This document shows positions 17,296 through 26,662 of a stretch of DNA of 64,000 bases, one piece after another (position 1 is the stretch's first letter; the number at the start of each line of letters is the position of its first letter). The DNA is from Dolomitihabitans soli (lineage in GTDB: Bacteria > Actinomycetota > Actinomycetes > Streptosporangiales > Streptosporangiaceae). A program made the position numbers and the translations under genes. Under the pieces are notes generated by a model. It had not been told where the DNA came from, searched no databases, and saw only the letters and a list, made by a program, of their open reading frames with translations. The DNA lies in contig NZ_JAKNTW010000009.1 of the NCBI RefSeq assembly GCF_022213955.1, forward strand, positions 62,001-126,000, given 5' to 3'.

Positions 17296-18356
17296 GCCCG
17301 GCCGGTGTCGGCATTCGGCAGGAACAGCACCCCGAGCGCCAGCCCGATCAGCCCGCCCACGATCGGCGCACCGGTCCAGAGCTCGGGTACGGCGGGCAAC
17401 CCCCCGGCCGCCACCGACGCGACCACGATGTACAGCGACCACGTGACGAAGGCCGACAGCCCGGCGAACGCCCAGTAGGCGCCCCGCCGGCCGGCCGACG
17501 GGCGCAGCCATTGGATCAGCAGGTCACTCGCGGCACCGGCGGCGACGAAGGTGAACAGGATCGGCAGGTTGCTGAACGCCGTCTGGGCTCCCGGCATCAG
17601 CACGCCCACCGTGTAGATGAGGGTGACGCTGCCGAACGGCAGGTGCCACCGGCGGACGAGCAGCAGCACGGGGGCGAGCAGAACCACGCCAGTGATGATC
17701 ATCGCCGCGCCGAGCGTGCCGGCCTCCGGACCGTCCAGCACGGAGAACGCCTCGACGACGCCGGCCGCGCCGAACTGCATGGCGTTGCCGTACGACACGA
17801 ACAGCGACACCAGCGTGGTCGCCAGCGCCAGGCCGAGCAGCGCCGGGAGCAGACGGCCGAGCGACGGTCGCGCACCCAGGTCGGCGGCGTTCCAGGCGGA
17901 GCGGAGCGGCGTGGTGACGATGATCATCATCGTCACGATCAGTCCCAGATGCGATGGGCTGAACAGGATGTCGATGGTCGTCTCGACGCCGAGAAAGGTG
18001 TGCCACATCATGTCGACGAACCCGAAGGCGGCGAACCCGGGGATCGCCACGAGCCCGGCCAGATAGCCCATCGGCACCGCCGCCAGCCCTTGGCGGCCGG
18101 TTCGGACGTTGCGCCACGCCTGCCAGATGATCCAGCCGGAGACCGCGGCGAATCCCGAGTAGAACGCCGCATGCCAGGGGGTGAAGAACGTCTCCAGCTC
18201 GGTCAGATTGCTGTGCGCCCACGCGTCGATCATCAGCCCGATGCCGAACCAGACGCCCAGCAGCGCCGTGACCAGGTCGGTTCGGAGCGAGACCCACCCT
18301 CGTGCCTCGCCCGAGTCCGCGAGCAATCGCCGTACGGCGACGTTTGCCATAGCCAC
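17292..18356 (-). CDS. Polytopic membrane protein, first gene of the YtkA-like cluster
   Basis: 354 residues with about nine to ten hydrophobic helices. GTG 18356 is preceded by GGGAG at 7 bp; an ATG two codons later is an alternative. Helices contain histidines (FFTPWHAAFYSG, DMMWHTFLGVE, LFSPSHLGL) that could hold a metal or haem, as in some oxidase- or copper-linked membrane proteins. I could not assign a family. Overlapping stops and starts link it with the two YtkA-like genes, so the three products probably work as one membrane system. Confidence 0.7.
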   Translation of the reverse strand: MAMANVAVRRLLADSGEARGWVSLRTDLVTALLGVWFGIGLMIDAWAHSNLTELETFFTPWHAAFYSGFAAVSGWIIWQAWRNVRTGRQGLAAVPMGYLAGLVAIPGFAAFGFVDMMWHTFLGVETTIDILFSPSHLGLIVTMMIIVTTPLRSAWNAADLGARPSLGRLLPALLGLALATTLVSLFVSYGNAMQFGAAGVVEAFSVLDGPEAGTLGAAMIITGVVLLAPVLLLVRRWHLPFGSVTLIYTVGVLMPGAQTAFSNLPILFTFVAAGAASDLLIQWLRPSAGRRGAYWAFAGLSAFVTWSLYIVVASVAAGGLPAVPELWTGAPIVGGLIGLALGVLFLPNADTGRA

Positions 18357-18439
18357 TGTGCGGCTCCCTTCCGTCCCGTCGGATGCTTCCATCGGGACGG
18401 AGAGCGGGGAAGCCGGGCAGCCCCACCGCCGCGGGTGCG

Positions 18440-18473
18440 GTTAGCCGCACCTACGCGTTAGCCGCACCTACGC
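18440..18473. repeat. 17-bp perfect tandem duplication at a stop codon
   Basis: GTTAGCCGCACCTACGC occurs twice in direct succession (18440-18456 and 18457-18473). The second copy contains the stop codon of the response regulator gene. Confidence 0.9.
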
Positions 18474-19115
18474 GTTGAGGTAGCGCAGGACGGCCAGGAC
18501 GCGCCGGTGGTCATGCGGGCCGGCCTCCAGACCGAGCTTGCCGAAAATGCTCGTACCGTGCTTTTCCACCGTGCGTTCCGCGATGGCCAGCCGTTCGGCG
18601 ATGGCCAGGTTGGTCCGGCCCTCGGCCATCAGCCGGAGCACGTCCCGTTCGCGCGCGGTGAGCTGGATCAGCGGGTCGTCGGGCTGGCGGTGCCGGCTCA
18701 CCAGTTGCTCGACCACCACGGGGTCCAGCGCGGACCCGCCCGCGCCCACCCTGCGGATCGCCGCCGCGAACTCCACCAGGTCCGAGACGCGGTCCTTGAG
18801 CAGGTAGCCGATGCCCTCGACGCGTCCGTCGAGCAGTTCGACCGCATAGCTGACCCGCACGTACTGCGACAGCACGAGCACCCCGACCGCCGGGTGGCGC
18901 CGCCGCAGGGTGAGCGCCGCCCGCAGCCCCTCATCGGTGTGCGTGGGCGGCAGCCGGATGTCCAGGATGGCGACGTCGGGCGGGTCCGCACCGATCCGGG
19001 CCAGCAGCTTGTCCGCGTCGTCCACGGCCGCCACCACCTCGAACCCCGCCTCGGCGAGCAGCCGCGCCAGGCCCTCCCGGAAGAGCGTGGAGTCCTCGCA
19101 GATCGCTACTCGCAT
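18468..19115 (-). CDS. Two-component response regulator, NarL/LuxR type
   Basis: 215 residues. Receiver domain (1-120) with acidic pocket at Glu7/Asp8, phosphoacceptor Asp52 in VAILDIRLPP and Lys105 region YLLKDRV. The C-terminal LuxR HTH (about 150-210) reads LTARERDVLRLMAEG and AIAERTVEKHGTSIFGKLGL. It overlaps the kinase gene by 10 bp and receives phosphate from it. Its stop codon lies in a tandem 17-bp duplication. Confidence 0.92.
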   Translation of the reverse strand: MRVAICEDSTLFREGLARLLAEAGFEVVAAVDDADKLLARIGADPPDVAILDIRLPPTHTDEGLRAALTLRRRHPAVGVLVLSQYVRVSYAVELLDGRVEGIGYLLKDRVSDLVEFAAAIRRVGAGGSALDPVVVEQLVSRHRQPDDPLIQLTARERDVLRLMAEGRTNLAIAERLAIAERTVEKHGTSIFGKLGLEAGPHDHRRVLAVLRYLNA

Positions 19116-20791
19116 GGCAGCATCACCCTCAGCACGGTGCCCCTGCCCTCCTGGCTGTCGATGTGCAGCCGGCCGCCGTTGGCCTCCGCGCGGTGAATCA
19201 GTCCTTCGAGCCCGGAGCCCCGGGCCGGGTCGGCACCCCCGCAGCCGTCATCGCCGACCTCCACCATCAGGCGCCCGTCGCCGCGCGTCAGCCGTACCCA
19301 CGCCCGGCCCGCCCTCGCGTGCTTGGTCACGTTGGCCAGCGACTCGTTCACGATGTAGTAGGCCGCGCTCTCGACCGCCGGGGGCAACGGCTCCACCATA
19401 TCGATCACGCACTCGACGGCGACGGGCGTGACGGCGGCGAGCTCCTTCACCGCGCCCGGCAGCCCTCGCTCGGTCAGGACCGGCGGATGGATCCCGTGGC
19501 TGACGGCACGCAGGTCGTCGAGCGAGGCGAGCACGGCCGCCTTCGCCTCCCCCATCAGCGCACCGGCCGTGGCGGGATCGGTGGTGGCCTCGGCGAGCCC
19601 GAGCGTCATCGCCACCGACAGCAGCCGCTGCTGAACACCGTCGTGCAGGTCACGTTCGATCTTGCGGCGTTCCGCCTCGCCCCACTGGAGCATCCGCGCC
19701 CGCGACGCCGCGAGCTGCCGCAGCCGTGCCCGCAGATCGGCGGTGAGCCGCTCGTTCTCCAACGCCAGCGCGGCGGCCGCGCACGCCGCCTCGACAAGCA
19801 GCGGCTGCTCCAGCAGAGCCTCATCATGCAGGAGTACGGCAAGCCGCGACCGCCCCTGGTCGACGCGGGTCGTCACCCTGCCGTGTTCCTTCGGCGGCAG
19901 GGTGACCGGATGTCCCTCGGCATCGACATAGCGGGCCTGGTCGGCCATCCAGTAGCCGACGCGCAGCGTCGGATCATGGAGCGTCGTCGCCAGGGCGCGC
20001 TCCAAACCGTCGGGCTGTTTCCTGTCCCTGAGTGTCACGACGAGGTCGGCCACCCGGGCGCGGTCGATCCGGTGCCGGATCAGGCTGCCGAGGTAGGCGA
20101 GCGGAATCGTGATGAACGCGACGAACGTGACGTAGACGATCGGCCGTTCGAGGTCTTCAGGCCCCCACGAGATCACCAGTCGTTCCGCCACGAACGCGAC
20201 CGTGGCGATCATCGAGGCGGCCACGACCGGCGTCACTGCACGCCGCTGGGCCACGCTGCCCTCACGCCATCGCGTCATCGCCAGCCCCAGAACCGCCGCC
20301 CCCGTGACGAGGAGCACCTGCCAGGAGGAGTCGTCGACGAACTCCATGATTGATCTCAACGGCTCGGCTGGCTTCGTGCGGGTGAGCATGACCGCCACCG
20401 GGAAGATCACCGCCTCGGCGTAGGCGACGCCGACGACGATCCTGGACGCGCGGCCACCGAGCCGTCCGGTGGGAAAGGCGAGGAACAGGTGGCAGGCCAG
20501 CGCCGCCCAAAGACCGCAGAGGGCCAGCCACACCAACCGCGGCGGCACCTCGGAAGAGGCCGACAACTGCTGCGGGATCCACGCGATCCCGATGGCGACC
20601 ATGAGCAGGCCGACCCGGTTGCGGGGATGCAGCCGCCAGGCCACGACGCCCGCGAAGAGGAACGATGCCCCCAGAATCGCGCCGACCCCCCATGAAGGGT
20701 CGCGGCGCGTCTCCGGCAACCCGATCACGAGCAGCCAGACGGCCACCGCCAAGGAAGCGAGCACCGCGATGCTGATCCCTGGCCGCCTCAT
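19106..20791 (-). CDS. Sensor histidine kinase, HisKA_3 type
   Basis: 561 residues. Several membrane helices in the first 240 residues (about 8-25, 38-52, 60-75, 88-105, 118-136, 158-172, 188-205, 218-236). A linker follows, then the dimerisation helix with RKIERDLHDGVQQRL where His383 is the phosphorylation site. The ATPase domain has NESLANVTKHARA (N box) and VEVGDDGCGG (G1). It pairs with the adjacent response regulator. The extracytoplasmic loops are short, so a membrane-derived signal is likely. Confidence 0.92.
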   Translation of the reverse strand: MRRPGISIAVLASLAVAVWLLVIGLPETRRDPSWGVGAILGASFLFAGVVAWRLHPRNRVGLLMVAIGIAWIPQQLSASSEVPPRLVWLALCGLWAALACHLFLAFPTGRLGGRASRIVVGVAYAEAVIFPVAVMLTRTKPAEPLRSIMEFVDDSSWQVLLVTGAAVLGLAMTRWREGSVAQRRAVTPVVAASMIATVAFVAERLVISWGPEDLERPIVYVTFVAFITIPLAYLGSLIRHRIDRARVADLVVTLRDRKQPDGLERALATTLHDPTLRVGYWMADQARYVDAEGHPVTLPPKEHGRVTTRVDQGRSRLAVLLHDEALLEQPLLVEAACAAAALALENERLTADLRARLRQLAASRARMLQWGEAERRKIERDLHDGVQQRLLSVAMTLGLAEATTDPATAGALMGEAKAAVLASLDDLRAVSHGIHPPVLTERGLPGAVKELAAVTPVAVECVIDMVEPLPPAVESAAYYIVNESLANVTKHARAGRAWVRLTRGDGRLMVEVGDDGCGGADPARGSGLEGLIHRAEANGGRLHIDSQEGRGTVLRVMLPCE

Positions 20792-21006
20792 CGCTCACCC
20801 CTGGCGGAATTCTACGGGCGATCGTCTCACTTCGAGCAGAATCGGCTGACCCCCTGGGTTCACCGGGTCCACTCGCCCGCGGTGAGACGCAATAAAGGAG
20901 CCTGCGGCAAAACAGTTGTCTCCGCCAAACGGAGCCGCACTCGAAAGAAATTGCTTTTGACGCTCGGGAGAGCGCGTTCTCGCTATCCGTGACCAACGAT
21001 ATCGAG

Positions 21007-21048
21007 GCCTTCGGTGGCCGCCTTTCGCAGCAGACGGCCACCGAAGGC
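21007..21048 (-). terminator. Terminator of the beta-glucanase gene
   Basis: A 14-bp perfect stem (GCCTTCGGTGGCCG with CGGCCACCGAAGGC) and a 14-base loop, just after the stop at 21066. No T-run. Confidence 0.75.
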
Positions 21049-21065
21049 AGACTGGGTGCGGGGGG

Positions 21066-22307
21066 TCAGGCGCGGGTCCACCGTTGGTTGGCGCTGCCCG
21101 CGCAGTCCCAGAGCTGCAGCCGGGTGCCGTTGGCCGAGCTTGCGCCGGTCGCGTCGAGGCACTTGTTGGCCTGAGGATTGACTATCTGGCCGGTGCCGGA
21201 ATTGTAGGTCCATCGTTGGGCGCCGCTGCCGTTGCAGTCGTACAGCTGCACCTGGGCGCCGTTGGCCGTGGAGCCGGCGGTGACGTCCATGCACTTGCCG
21301 AGCGCCCGCACCGAGCCGTCGCCGTTCCACGTCCAACTCTGGGCGGCGGTGGAGTTGCAGTCCCAGAGCTGGACGGCCGCGCCGTTGGCGGTGCTGGCGC
21401 CCGCCACGTCGACGCACTTGCCGCCGACGCCGGTGATCTGGCCACCGGTCCCGCCGGTGGGCGGAGCGTAGACGCGGACGTAGTCGACGGACAGGGTCTG
21501 CGGGAAGGTGGTGGAGCCGTCAGGGTAGCCGGGCCAGTGTCCGCCGACCGCCAGGTTCATGATCATGAAGAACGGGTGGTCGAAGACCCATCGGTTGCCG
21601 CCGAGACTGGCCGGCGTCCGGCGCTGGTACTCGTTGCCGTCGACGTACCAGATGATCAGGTTCGGGGACCAGTCGACGGCGAAGGTGTGGAAGGCGTCCG
21701 CGAACGCGCCGTTGATCGAGTAACCGGCGCCGATGCCTCCGGCGCCGGAGTATCCGGGGCCGTGGAGGGTGCCGTGAACGGTGCTGGGTTCGCGGCCGAT
21801 GTTCTCCATGATGTCGATCTCGCCGCTGTTCGGCCAGCCGACCGAGCCGATGTCGTTGCCGAGCATCCAGAAGGCGGGCCAGATGCCCTGGCCGCGGGGC
21901 AGTTTCAGGCGCGCCTCGAACCGTCCGTAGGCCCGCGTGAAGGTGGCGGCGGTGAGCAGCCGGGCGGAAGTGTACTGACAGGTGCCGTAGTGGCACTGGT
22001 AGTTGGACGGGTTCTCCCGGCGGGCGGTGATCACCAGGTTGCCGGCGCCGTCCATGGCGGCATTGCGGGTGCTGTTGGTGTAGTACTGCTGTTCGTTGTT
22101 GCCCCAGCCGCCGCCGCCCGTGTCGAAGCGCCACTTCGACTGGTCGACGGCGCCGCCGGCGGATCCGTTGAACTCGTCGGACCAGACCAGCGGACCGGGG
22201 GCGGGAGCGGCGTTGGCGGTGCCGGTCATCGGGATGAGCATCGCGATGACGGCGGCAAGAGCGGTACCGATGGCGAGCAGCGTTCTGGAACGGGGGGTGC
22301 GGACCAT
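21066..22307 (-). CDS. Secreted GH16 endo-beta-1,3-glucanase with ricin-type (CBM13) domain
   Basis: 413 residues. A signal peptide ends near TGTANAAPA (about 34). The GH16 domain (about 38-280) has the catalytic motif SGEIDIMEN, with two glutamates flanking an aspartate, typical of laminarinases. The C-terminal ricin B-like domain (about 290-413) shows three repeats with GKCVD, GKCMD and NKCLD and the QxW signatures QSWTW, QRWTY and QRWTR. It is secreted to digest beta-1,3-glucan such as fungal wall. A perfect LacI-type palindrome lies about 70 bp upstream. It is monocistronic, with a strong terminator. Confidence 0.93.
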   Translation of the reverse strand: MVRTPRSRTLLAIGTALAAVIAMLIPMTGTANAAPAPGPLVWSDEFNGSAGGAVDQSKWRFDTGGGGWGNNEQQYYTNSTRNAAMDGAGNLVITARRENPSNYQCHYGTCQYTSARLLTAATFTRAYGRFEARLKLPRGQGIWPAFWMLGNDIGSVGWPNSGEIDIMENIGREPSTVHGTLHGPGYSGAGGIGAGYSINGAFADAFHTFAVDWSPNLIIWYVDGNEYQRRTPASLGGNRWVFDHPFFMIMNLAVGGHWPGYPDGSTTFPQTLSVDYVRVYAPPTGGTGGQITGVGGKCVDVAGASTANGAAVQLWDCNSTAAQSWTWNGDGSVRALGKCMDVTAGSTANGAQVQLYDCNGSGAQRWTYNSGTGQIVNPQANKCLDATGASSANGTRLQLWDCAGSANQRWTRA

Positions 22308-22689
22308 ACGGATTACCTCACCGATTCACGGATGTAGCTTTACCGAAACATTGCGGCAATATCAGCCATCGTGTCAAGAGAGCGCTCTCTAGAATTGCGA
22401 ACGGCAGGGAAGGCGATTTACCGCGGCGCAGGTAAACGGGCGGCGACTCAGTCGGCCCAGTCGCTGAAGTCCCGGCACGACAGGTGTCAGCGATGCTTCT
22501 TCGCCGGCTGTGCCGTACCGGGGCCGCCGAGGAGAAGGGCGGTTCGATCCCCGAGGCCGCGCGGGCATCTGGTGACCACCCCATCGCCTTCCGCTGCGGC
22601 ACCCCGCCGGCCATGGCGGCCAGGTGCTCTATCGGCTCAGCGCCGACCGGCGGCGCTCCTTTCGGGGTGCGGATTCACGTGCACGGGTC
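22308..22689. other. Intergenic region between divergent-end genes, with GH16 control site
   Basis: This 382-bp gap holds the GH16 promoter region and its palindrome at 22377-22390. I see no gene in the rest. Confidence 0.6.
22377..22390. promoter_or_regulatory. CebR-like LacI-family operator of the GH16 gene
   Basis: AGAGAGCGCTCTCT is a perfect 14-bp palindrome with the GAGCGCTC core known from CebR-type operators (TGGGAGCGCTCCCA) of actinomycete cellulase and glucanase genes. It differs from the GTTWGCGCWAAC site of the local LacI, so a regulator encoded elsewhere is likely. Confidence 0.75.
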
Positions 22690-23436
22690 TCATCGGGCGG
22701 AGGCGGCCGTCGGGCCGAGCCTGGTCTCCAGTCCGTCCAGCACGCGCTCGACGCCGTAGACGAAGGTCTCCTCGCGGAGCTGCTCCGGCTCTCTGCCTTG
22801 TTGCGCGGCGTATCCGTCGCGCAGGAGCGGGTGGTCCTGCACGGCCTGTTCGGCGGCCGGTCGCAGGCTCTCCAGCAAGTCCTGCTCGCTCTGGCCACTG
22901 CGGGCGAGCATCGACAGGTAGGCCGCCTCGCTGGTGGTCATCCCGATGACGTAGGCGATGAGGGTTTTCATGGCTTGATCGGCCTCGCCGGGGCTGAAGC
23001 CCGCCGCCTGGAACAGGGCGAGCATGCGGTCCGACTGCCGGATGAGGTTCGGCCCGAGATAGGCGAGCCCGACCTGGCCGAGCACGGAGACGACCCAGGG
23101 ATGCCGCAGAACCATCGCCCGCAGACTGTGGGCACAGCCGGCGATGGCCGCCCGCCAGCCCGCCGGGTCGGCGTCGGCGGGCACCCGCATCTCGCCGTAG
23201 ATCTCGTCCACGACCAGTTCGATCAGCTCGTCCTTGTTGGCCACGTGCCGGTAGAGGGAGGTGGCCCCGGCGCCCAGCCGGGTACCGAGGCTGCGCATGC
23301 TCAGAGCCTCGATGCCCTCGGCATCCAGGAGCTGGATGGCCTCGGACACGATCCGATCGCGGCTCAGCGCCGGCTGCTCTCGCTTTGCACGCGGGCGGGC
23401 CCATACCGAGGGGATGGGCTGCTTGTCGGCTGGCAT
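22690..23436 (-). CDS. TetR family transcriptional repressor
   Basis: 248 residues. The N-terminal HTH (about 25-72) reads IVSEAIQLLDAEGIEALSMR and ATSLYRHVANKDELIELVVDE. The C-terminal ligand domain (about 90-230) is of the tetracycline-repressor-like kind. ATG 23436 follows GGAGGCCCGC. It is divergent from an MFS exporter and a P450 gene. The shared 216-bp region holds a repeated motif, so it probably represses the exporter and itself until a drug or metabolite binds. Confidence 0.9.
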   Translation of the reverse strand: MPADKQPIPSVWARPRAKREQPALSRDRIVSEAIQLLDAEGIEALSMRSLGTRLGAGATSLYRHVANKDELIELVVDEIYGEMRVPADADPAGWRAAIAGCAHSLRAMVLRHPWVVSVLGQVGLAYLGPNLIRQSDRMLALFQAAGFSPGEADQAMKTLIAYVIGMTTSEAAYLSMLARSGQSEQDLLESLRPAAEQAVQDHPLLRDGYAAQQGREPEQLREETFVYGVERVLDGLETRLGPTAASAR

Positions 23437-23483
23437 GCGGGCCTCCTTCTTCCTGAACCCAGGATAGCGTACGGCGTGCGCAT

Positions 23484-23604
23484 CATGCGTACAGTGCATG
23501 GCCCATTGTGGTCCAGCTTGTCGAACCGCCGGGGCCTGACCCGCGGCACATCCCCTTGAGCACATCGTGCGCTCTTGCGTACAACCATCTCCATGCGTAC
23601 AGTG
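23484..23604. promoter_or_regulatory. tetR-MFS control region: promoter and repeated operator
   Basis: CATGCGTACAGTG occurs at 23484-23496 and 23592-23604, same orientation. For the exporter, TTGCGT (23575-23580), a 17-bp spacer and TACAGT (23598-23603) form a promoter whose -10 lies within the second copy. The copy nearer tetR extends into an imperfect dyad ATGC...GCAT. The pattern suits a TetR repressor acting on both genes. Confidence 0.65.
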
Positions 23605-23652
23605 TTCGCTTAGAGAGCACGCCGTACTCGCAGTCCCGTGAAAGGAACTCCG

Positions 23653-25143
23653 ATGGAAGTGACGCAGCAAAGCCATCCGCGTCGTTGGCTGATCCTGGTC
23701 GTGTTGTGCCTGAGCACGTTGGTGCTGGTCATCGACAACATGGTGCTCACCGTGGCGATCCCGCCGCTGGCCGCCGACCTGGGCGCCGACGCCCAGGAGA
23801 TCCAGTGGATCCTGGACTCCTACATCCTGGTCTTCGCCGGACTGCTGCTCACCGCGGGCAGCCTGTCCGATCGGTTCGGCCGCCGGAGAGTCATGATCAT
23901 CGGGTTGGCGATGTTCGGCGTCGCCTCGCTGGCCGCCACCTACGCCACCACCCCGGAACTGCTGATCGCCGCCCGTGCGGTGATGGGCGTCGGCGGCGCG
24001 CTGATCATGCCCAGCACGCTGTCCATCCTGATCACGGTGTTCGACGATGACGAACGGCGCAAGGCGATGGCGGCCTGGAGCGCGGTGGCGATGGTCGGCC
24101 TGATCGCCGGCCCGGTGCTGGGCGGCGTGCTGATCGCCTGGTTCTGGTGGGGTGCCATCTTCCTGATCAACGTGCCGATCGCGGCGCTGGCCATCATCGC
24201 CGCCCTGGTGCTGATGCCCGAGACCAAGGGGCCGTGGAGCAAGCCGGATCCGCTCGGTGCCGTGCTGTCGGCGGTCGGCATGATCGCGCTGGTTTGGACG
24301 ATCATCGAGCTTCCGCACGGCCTGTCCGTTCCCGCACTGGTCGTGACGGTCGTCGCCCTCGCCGCCTTCGTGATCTGGGAACTGCGCACGCCGTACCCGA
24401 TGGTCCCGCTCAGCCTGTTCCGCAACCGCACCTTCAGCGGCGCCAGTTTCTCCCTCACCCTGGTCCAGATCGGCAACGGCGGCCTGCTGCTGGTGCTCAC
24501 CCAGTTTCTGCAGTACGTGCTCGGCTACACGCCCACCGAAGCCGGCCTGGCCTTCATCCCGATGGCCCTCGCCTCGCTGCTCTTCAACGGGCTCGGCGCC
24601 ACCCTCGGCGCCAAGATCGGCAATCGTCCGATGATCGTCACCGGGCTGGTCGTGATGGCCGCCGGGTTCGGCCTGCTGGCCACCCTGTCCGCAGGCGCCG
24701 GCTTCGTGATGACCGCCGTCGCGCTGTTCGTGCTGGGCGCCGGTGGCGGGATCGCCATGCCCACCGCCATCGCGGCCCTGATGGGCACCGTCCCGCCCGA
24801 GCAGGCAGGCGTCGGCTCCGCGCTGAACGACACGATCCAGCAGGCAGGCGCGGCGCTCGGCATCGCCGTACTGGGCAGCATCCTGTCCAGCACCTACACC
24901 GGCGCCATCCCCGCCACCGCGCCCGACCAGGCCAAGCGGTCCATCGGCGACGCGCTCGCCCTCGGCGACCCCACCATCGCCCAGACCGCTCGCGACGCCT
25001 TCACCGCCGCCATGTCCGACGCCTTCGCCATCAGCGCCTTCGGCGTGCTGGCGGCAGCCGTACTCGCCCTGATCGTCATCCGCGACCGCAAGCCCGCACC
25101 CGCTCCGGCGGAGGAGCGCCAACTGGAAACCACCGACGCGTAA
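23653..25143 (+). CDS. MFS multidrug exporter, DHA2 (EmrB/QacA) family, 14 helices
   Basis: 496 residues, proton-driven exporter. Helix 1 carries LVLVIDNMVLTVAIPPLAAD (motif D1). The loop 2-3 motif A is LSDRFGRRR. Motif C is present as AVAMVGLIAGPVLGGVL. About 14 hydrophobic helices fit the DHA2 family. ATG 23653 follows AAGGAACTCCG. It is cotranscribed with a P450 (66-bp gap) under the divergent TetR regulator, and would export a drug or a P450-modified compound. Confidence 0.92.
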   Translation: MEVTQQSHPRRWLILVVLCLSTLVLVIDNMVLTVAIPPLAADLGADAQEIQWILDSYILVFAGLLLTAGSLSDRFGRRRVMIIGLAMFGVASLAATYATTPELLIAARAVMGVGGALIMPSTLSILITVFDDDERRKAMAAWSAVAMVGLIAGPVLGGVLIAWFWWGAIFLINVPIAALAIIAALVLMPETKGPWSKPDPLGAVLSAVGMIALVWTIIELPHGLSVPALVVTVVALAAFVIWELRTPYPMVPLSLFRNRTFSGASFSLTLVQIGNGGLLLVLTQFLQYVLGYTPTEAGLAFIPMALASLLFNGLGATLGAKIGNRPMIVTGLVVMAAGFGLLATLSAGAGFVMTAVALFVLGAGGGIAMPTAIAALMGTVPPEQAGVGSALNDTIQQAGAALGIAVLGSILSSTYTGAIPATAPDQAKRSIGDALALGDPTIAQTARDAFTAAMSDAFAISAFGVLAAAVLALIVIRDRKPAPAPAEERQLETTDA

Positions 25144-25209
25144 ACAGCACTTCCCCGTACGAGGAAAGCGCCATGACGGCGCCGACCGCCCCCGCCAGAA
25201 GGAGTCGAC

Positions 25210-26403
25210 ATGTCCCTGCCCATCCCGGTCGAACTGCCCGCCACCCGTCCCGCGGGCTGCCCCTTCGACCCCCCGGAAGACCTGGCGCGGCTGCGCGAAC
25301 ACCGGCCGATCAGCCCGATGCGCTTCCCTGACGGACACATGGGCTGGCTGGTGACCGGTCACGCCCTCGCCCGCACGGTGCTGGCCGACCCCCGCTTCAG
25401 CTCAAGGTACGAACTCATGCACTACCCCTTGGCGGCCATCGACGAGATGCCGCCGGCGCCGGTCGGAGACCTCACCGGGATGGATGCGCCCGAGCACACC
25501 CGCTACCGCAAGCTGCTCGCCGGCAAGTTCACCGTTCGCCGGATGCGCGAGCTCACCGCCCGGATGGAGGCGATCACCGCCGAGCACCTGGACGCCATGG
25601 AACGGCACGGCGGGCCGGTGGACCTGGTCCAGGCGTTCGCCCAGCCCGTCCCCGCGTTGATGATCTGCGAGTTGCTCGGCGTGCCGTACGCCGACCGCGA
25701 GTCCTTCCAGCGGCATGCGGCGACGTTGAGCGGGTTGGACGTCACCGCGGAGGAGCAGTACGCCGCCTTCGGCGCGCTCCAGGAGTATGTGCACGAGCTG
25801 GTGTCGGCCAAGCGCGCCGACCCCACCGACGACCTGCTCAGCGACCTGACCACCAGCGGCCTCCCCGATTCCGAGCTGGCCGGCATCGGCAGCTTCCTGC
25901 TGGGCGCGGGGCTCGACACCACCACCAACATGATCGCGCTGGGCACCTTCGCCCTGTTGAGCCACCCCGGCCAGCTCACCGCCTTGCGCGCCGACCCGGA
26001 CCTCGCCGACAAGGCCGTCGAAGAACTGCTGCGCTACTTGAGCATCGCCCACACCGGGGCACGGGCGGCGCTGGAAGACGTCGACCTGGACGGACACCTG
26101 ATCAAGGCAGGCGAGACGGTCGCCCTGGCGATTCAGGCCGCCAACCGCGACCCGGACAAGTACGCCGACCCCGACACCCTCGACTTGCACCGGCACGCCA
26201 CCGGGCATCTGGCCTTCGGCCACGGCATCCACCAGTGCCTCGGCCAGCAACTGGCCCGCGTCGAGATGCGGGTCGCCATCCCCGCGCTGGTCACCCGATT
26301 CCCCACCCTCCGCCTGGCCGTCCCGGCCGAAGACGTCCCGATGCGCACCGGACTGGACATCTACGGCGTGCACCAGCTCCCGATCACCTGGGACCAGGCG
26401 TGA
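25210..26403 (+). CDS. Cytochrome P450 monooxygenase (bacterial soluble class)
   Basis: 397 residues. The I-helix oxygen-binding motif is GAGLDTTTN (232-240). ExxR is Glu272-Arg275. The haem loop [15 protein letters not shown] places the ligand Cys343. [17 protein letters not shown] near residue 90-103 is typical of actinomycete CYP105/CYP107-like enzymes. The start follows AGAAGGAGTCGAC. It needs ferredoxin partners, none adjacent. Its place behind the exporter suggests oxidative modification of a xenobiotic or of an own metabolite. Confidence 0.92.
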   Translation: MSLPIPVELPATRPAGCPFDPPEDLARLREHRPISPMRFPDGHMGWLVTGHALARTVLADPRFSSRYELMHYPLAAIDEMPPAPVGDLTGMDAPEHTRYRKLLAGKFTVRRMRELTARMEAITAEHLDAMERHGGPVDLVQAFAQPVPALMICELLGVPYADRESFQRHAATLSGLDVTAEEQYAAFGALQEYVHELVSAKRADPTDDLLSDLTTSGLPDSELAGIGSFLLGAGLDTTTNMIALGTFALLSHPGQLTALRADPDLADKAVEELLRYLSIAHTGARAALEDVDLDGHLIKAGETVALAIQAANRDPDKYADPDTLDLHRHATGHLAFGHGIHQCLGQQLARVEMRVAIPALVTRFPTLRLAVPAEDVPMRTGLDIYGVHQLPITWDQA

Positions 26404-26662
26404 TACCCGCCCCCACCCGCGCAGACCGTCCGTTGCATGACGAGATCACCGCTGCGGCGAAGACCGACCCATCGCATCACCAGGCAACCGCCTCGCAACC
26501 CTCTCCCAGTTACAAGGCGAGGACCGAATCGAGTACGGCAACCGGGTCCTGCGGAGAGAACCGCGGCGGCCCGGCCGTCCGCAAGCCGACGAGTACTCCT
26601 GTCCGGTCGAGGGCGCTCGCCTCGCCCGCGGGCCGCCTGTCGTCATGGTGCGAACATCGCGC

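Noticed and set aside
22690-25362. 890-codon minus-strand frame covering tetR and the exporter
   Set aside because: Only its last 248 codons are the TetR protein; the rest is antisense to the MFS gene, with low-complexity Asp/Gln/His composition.
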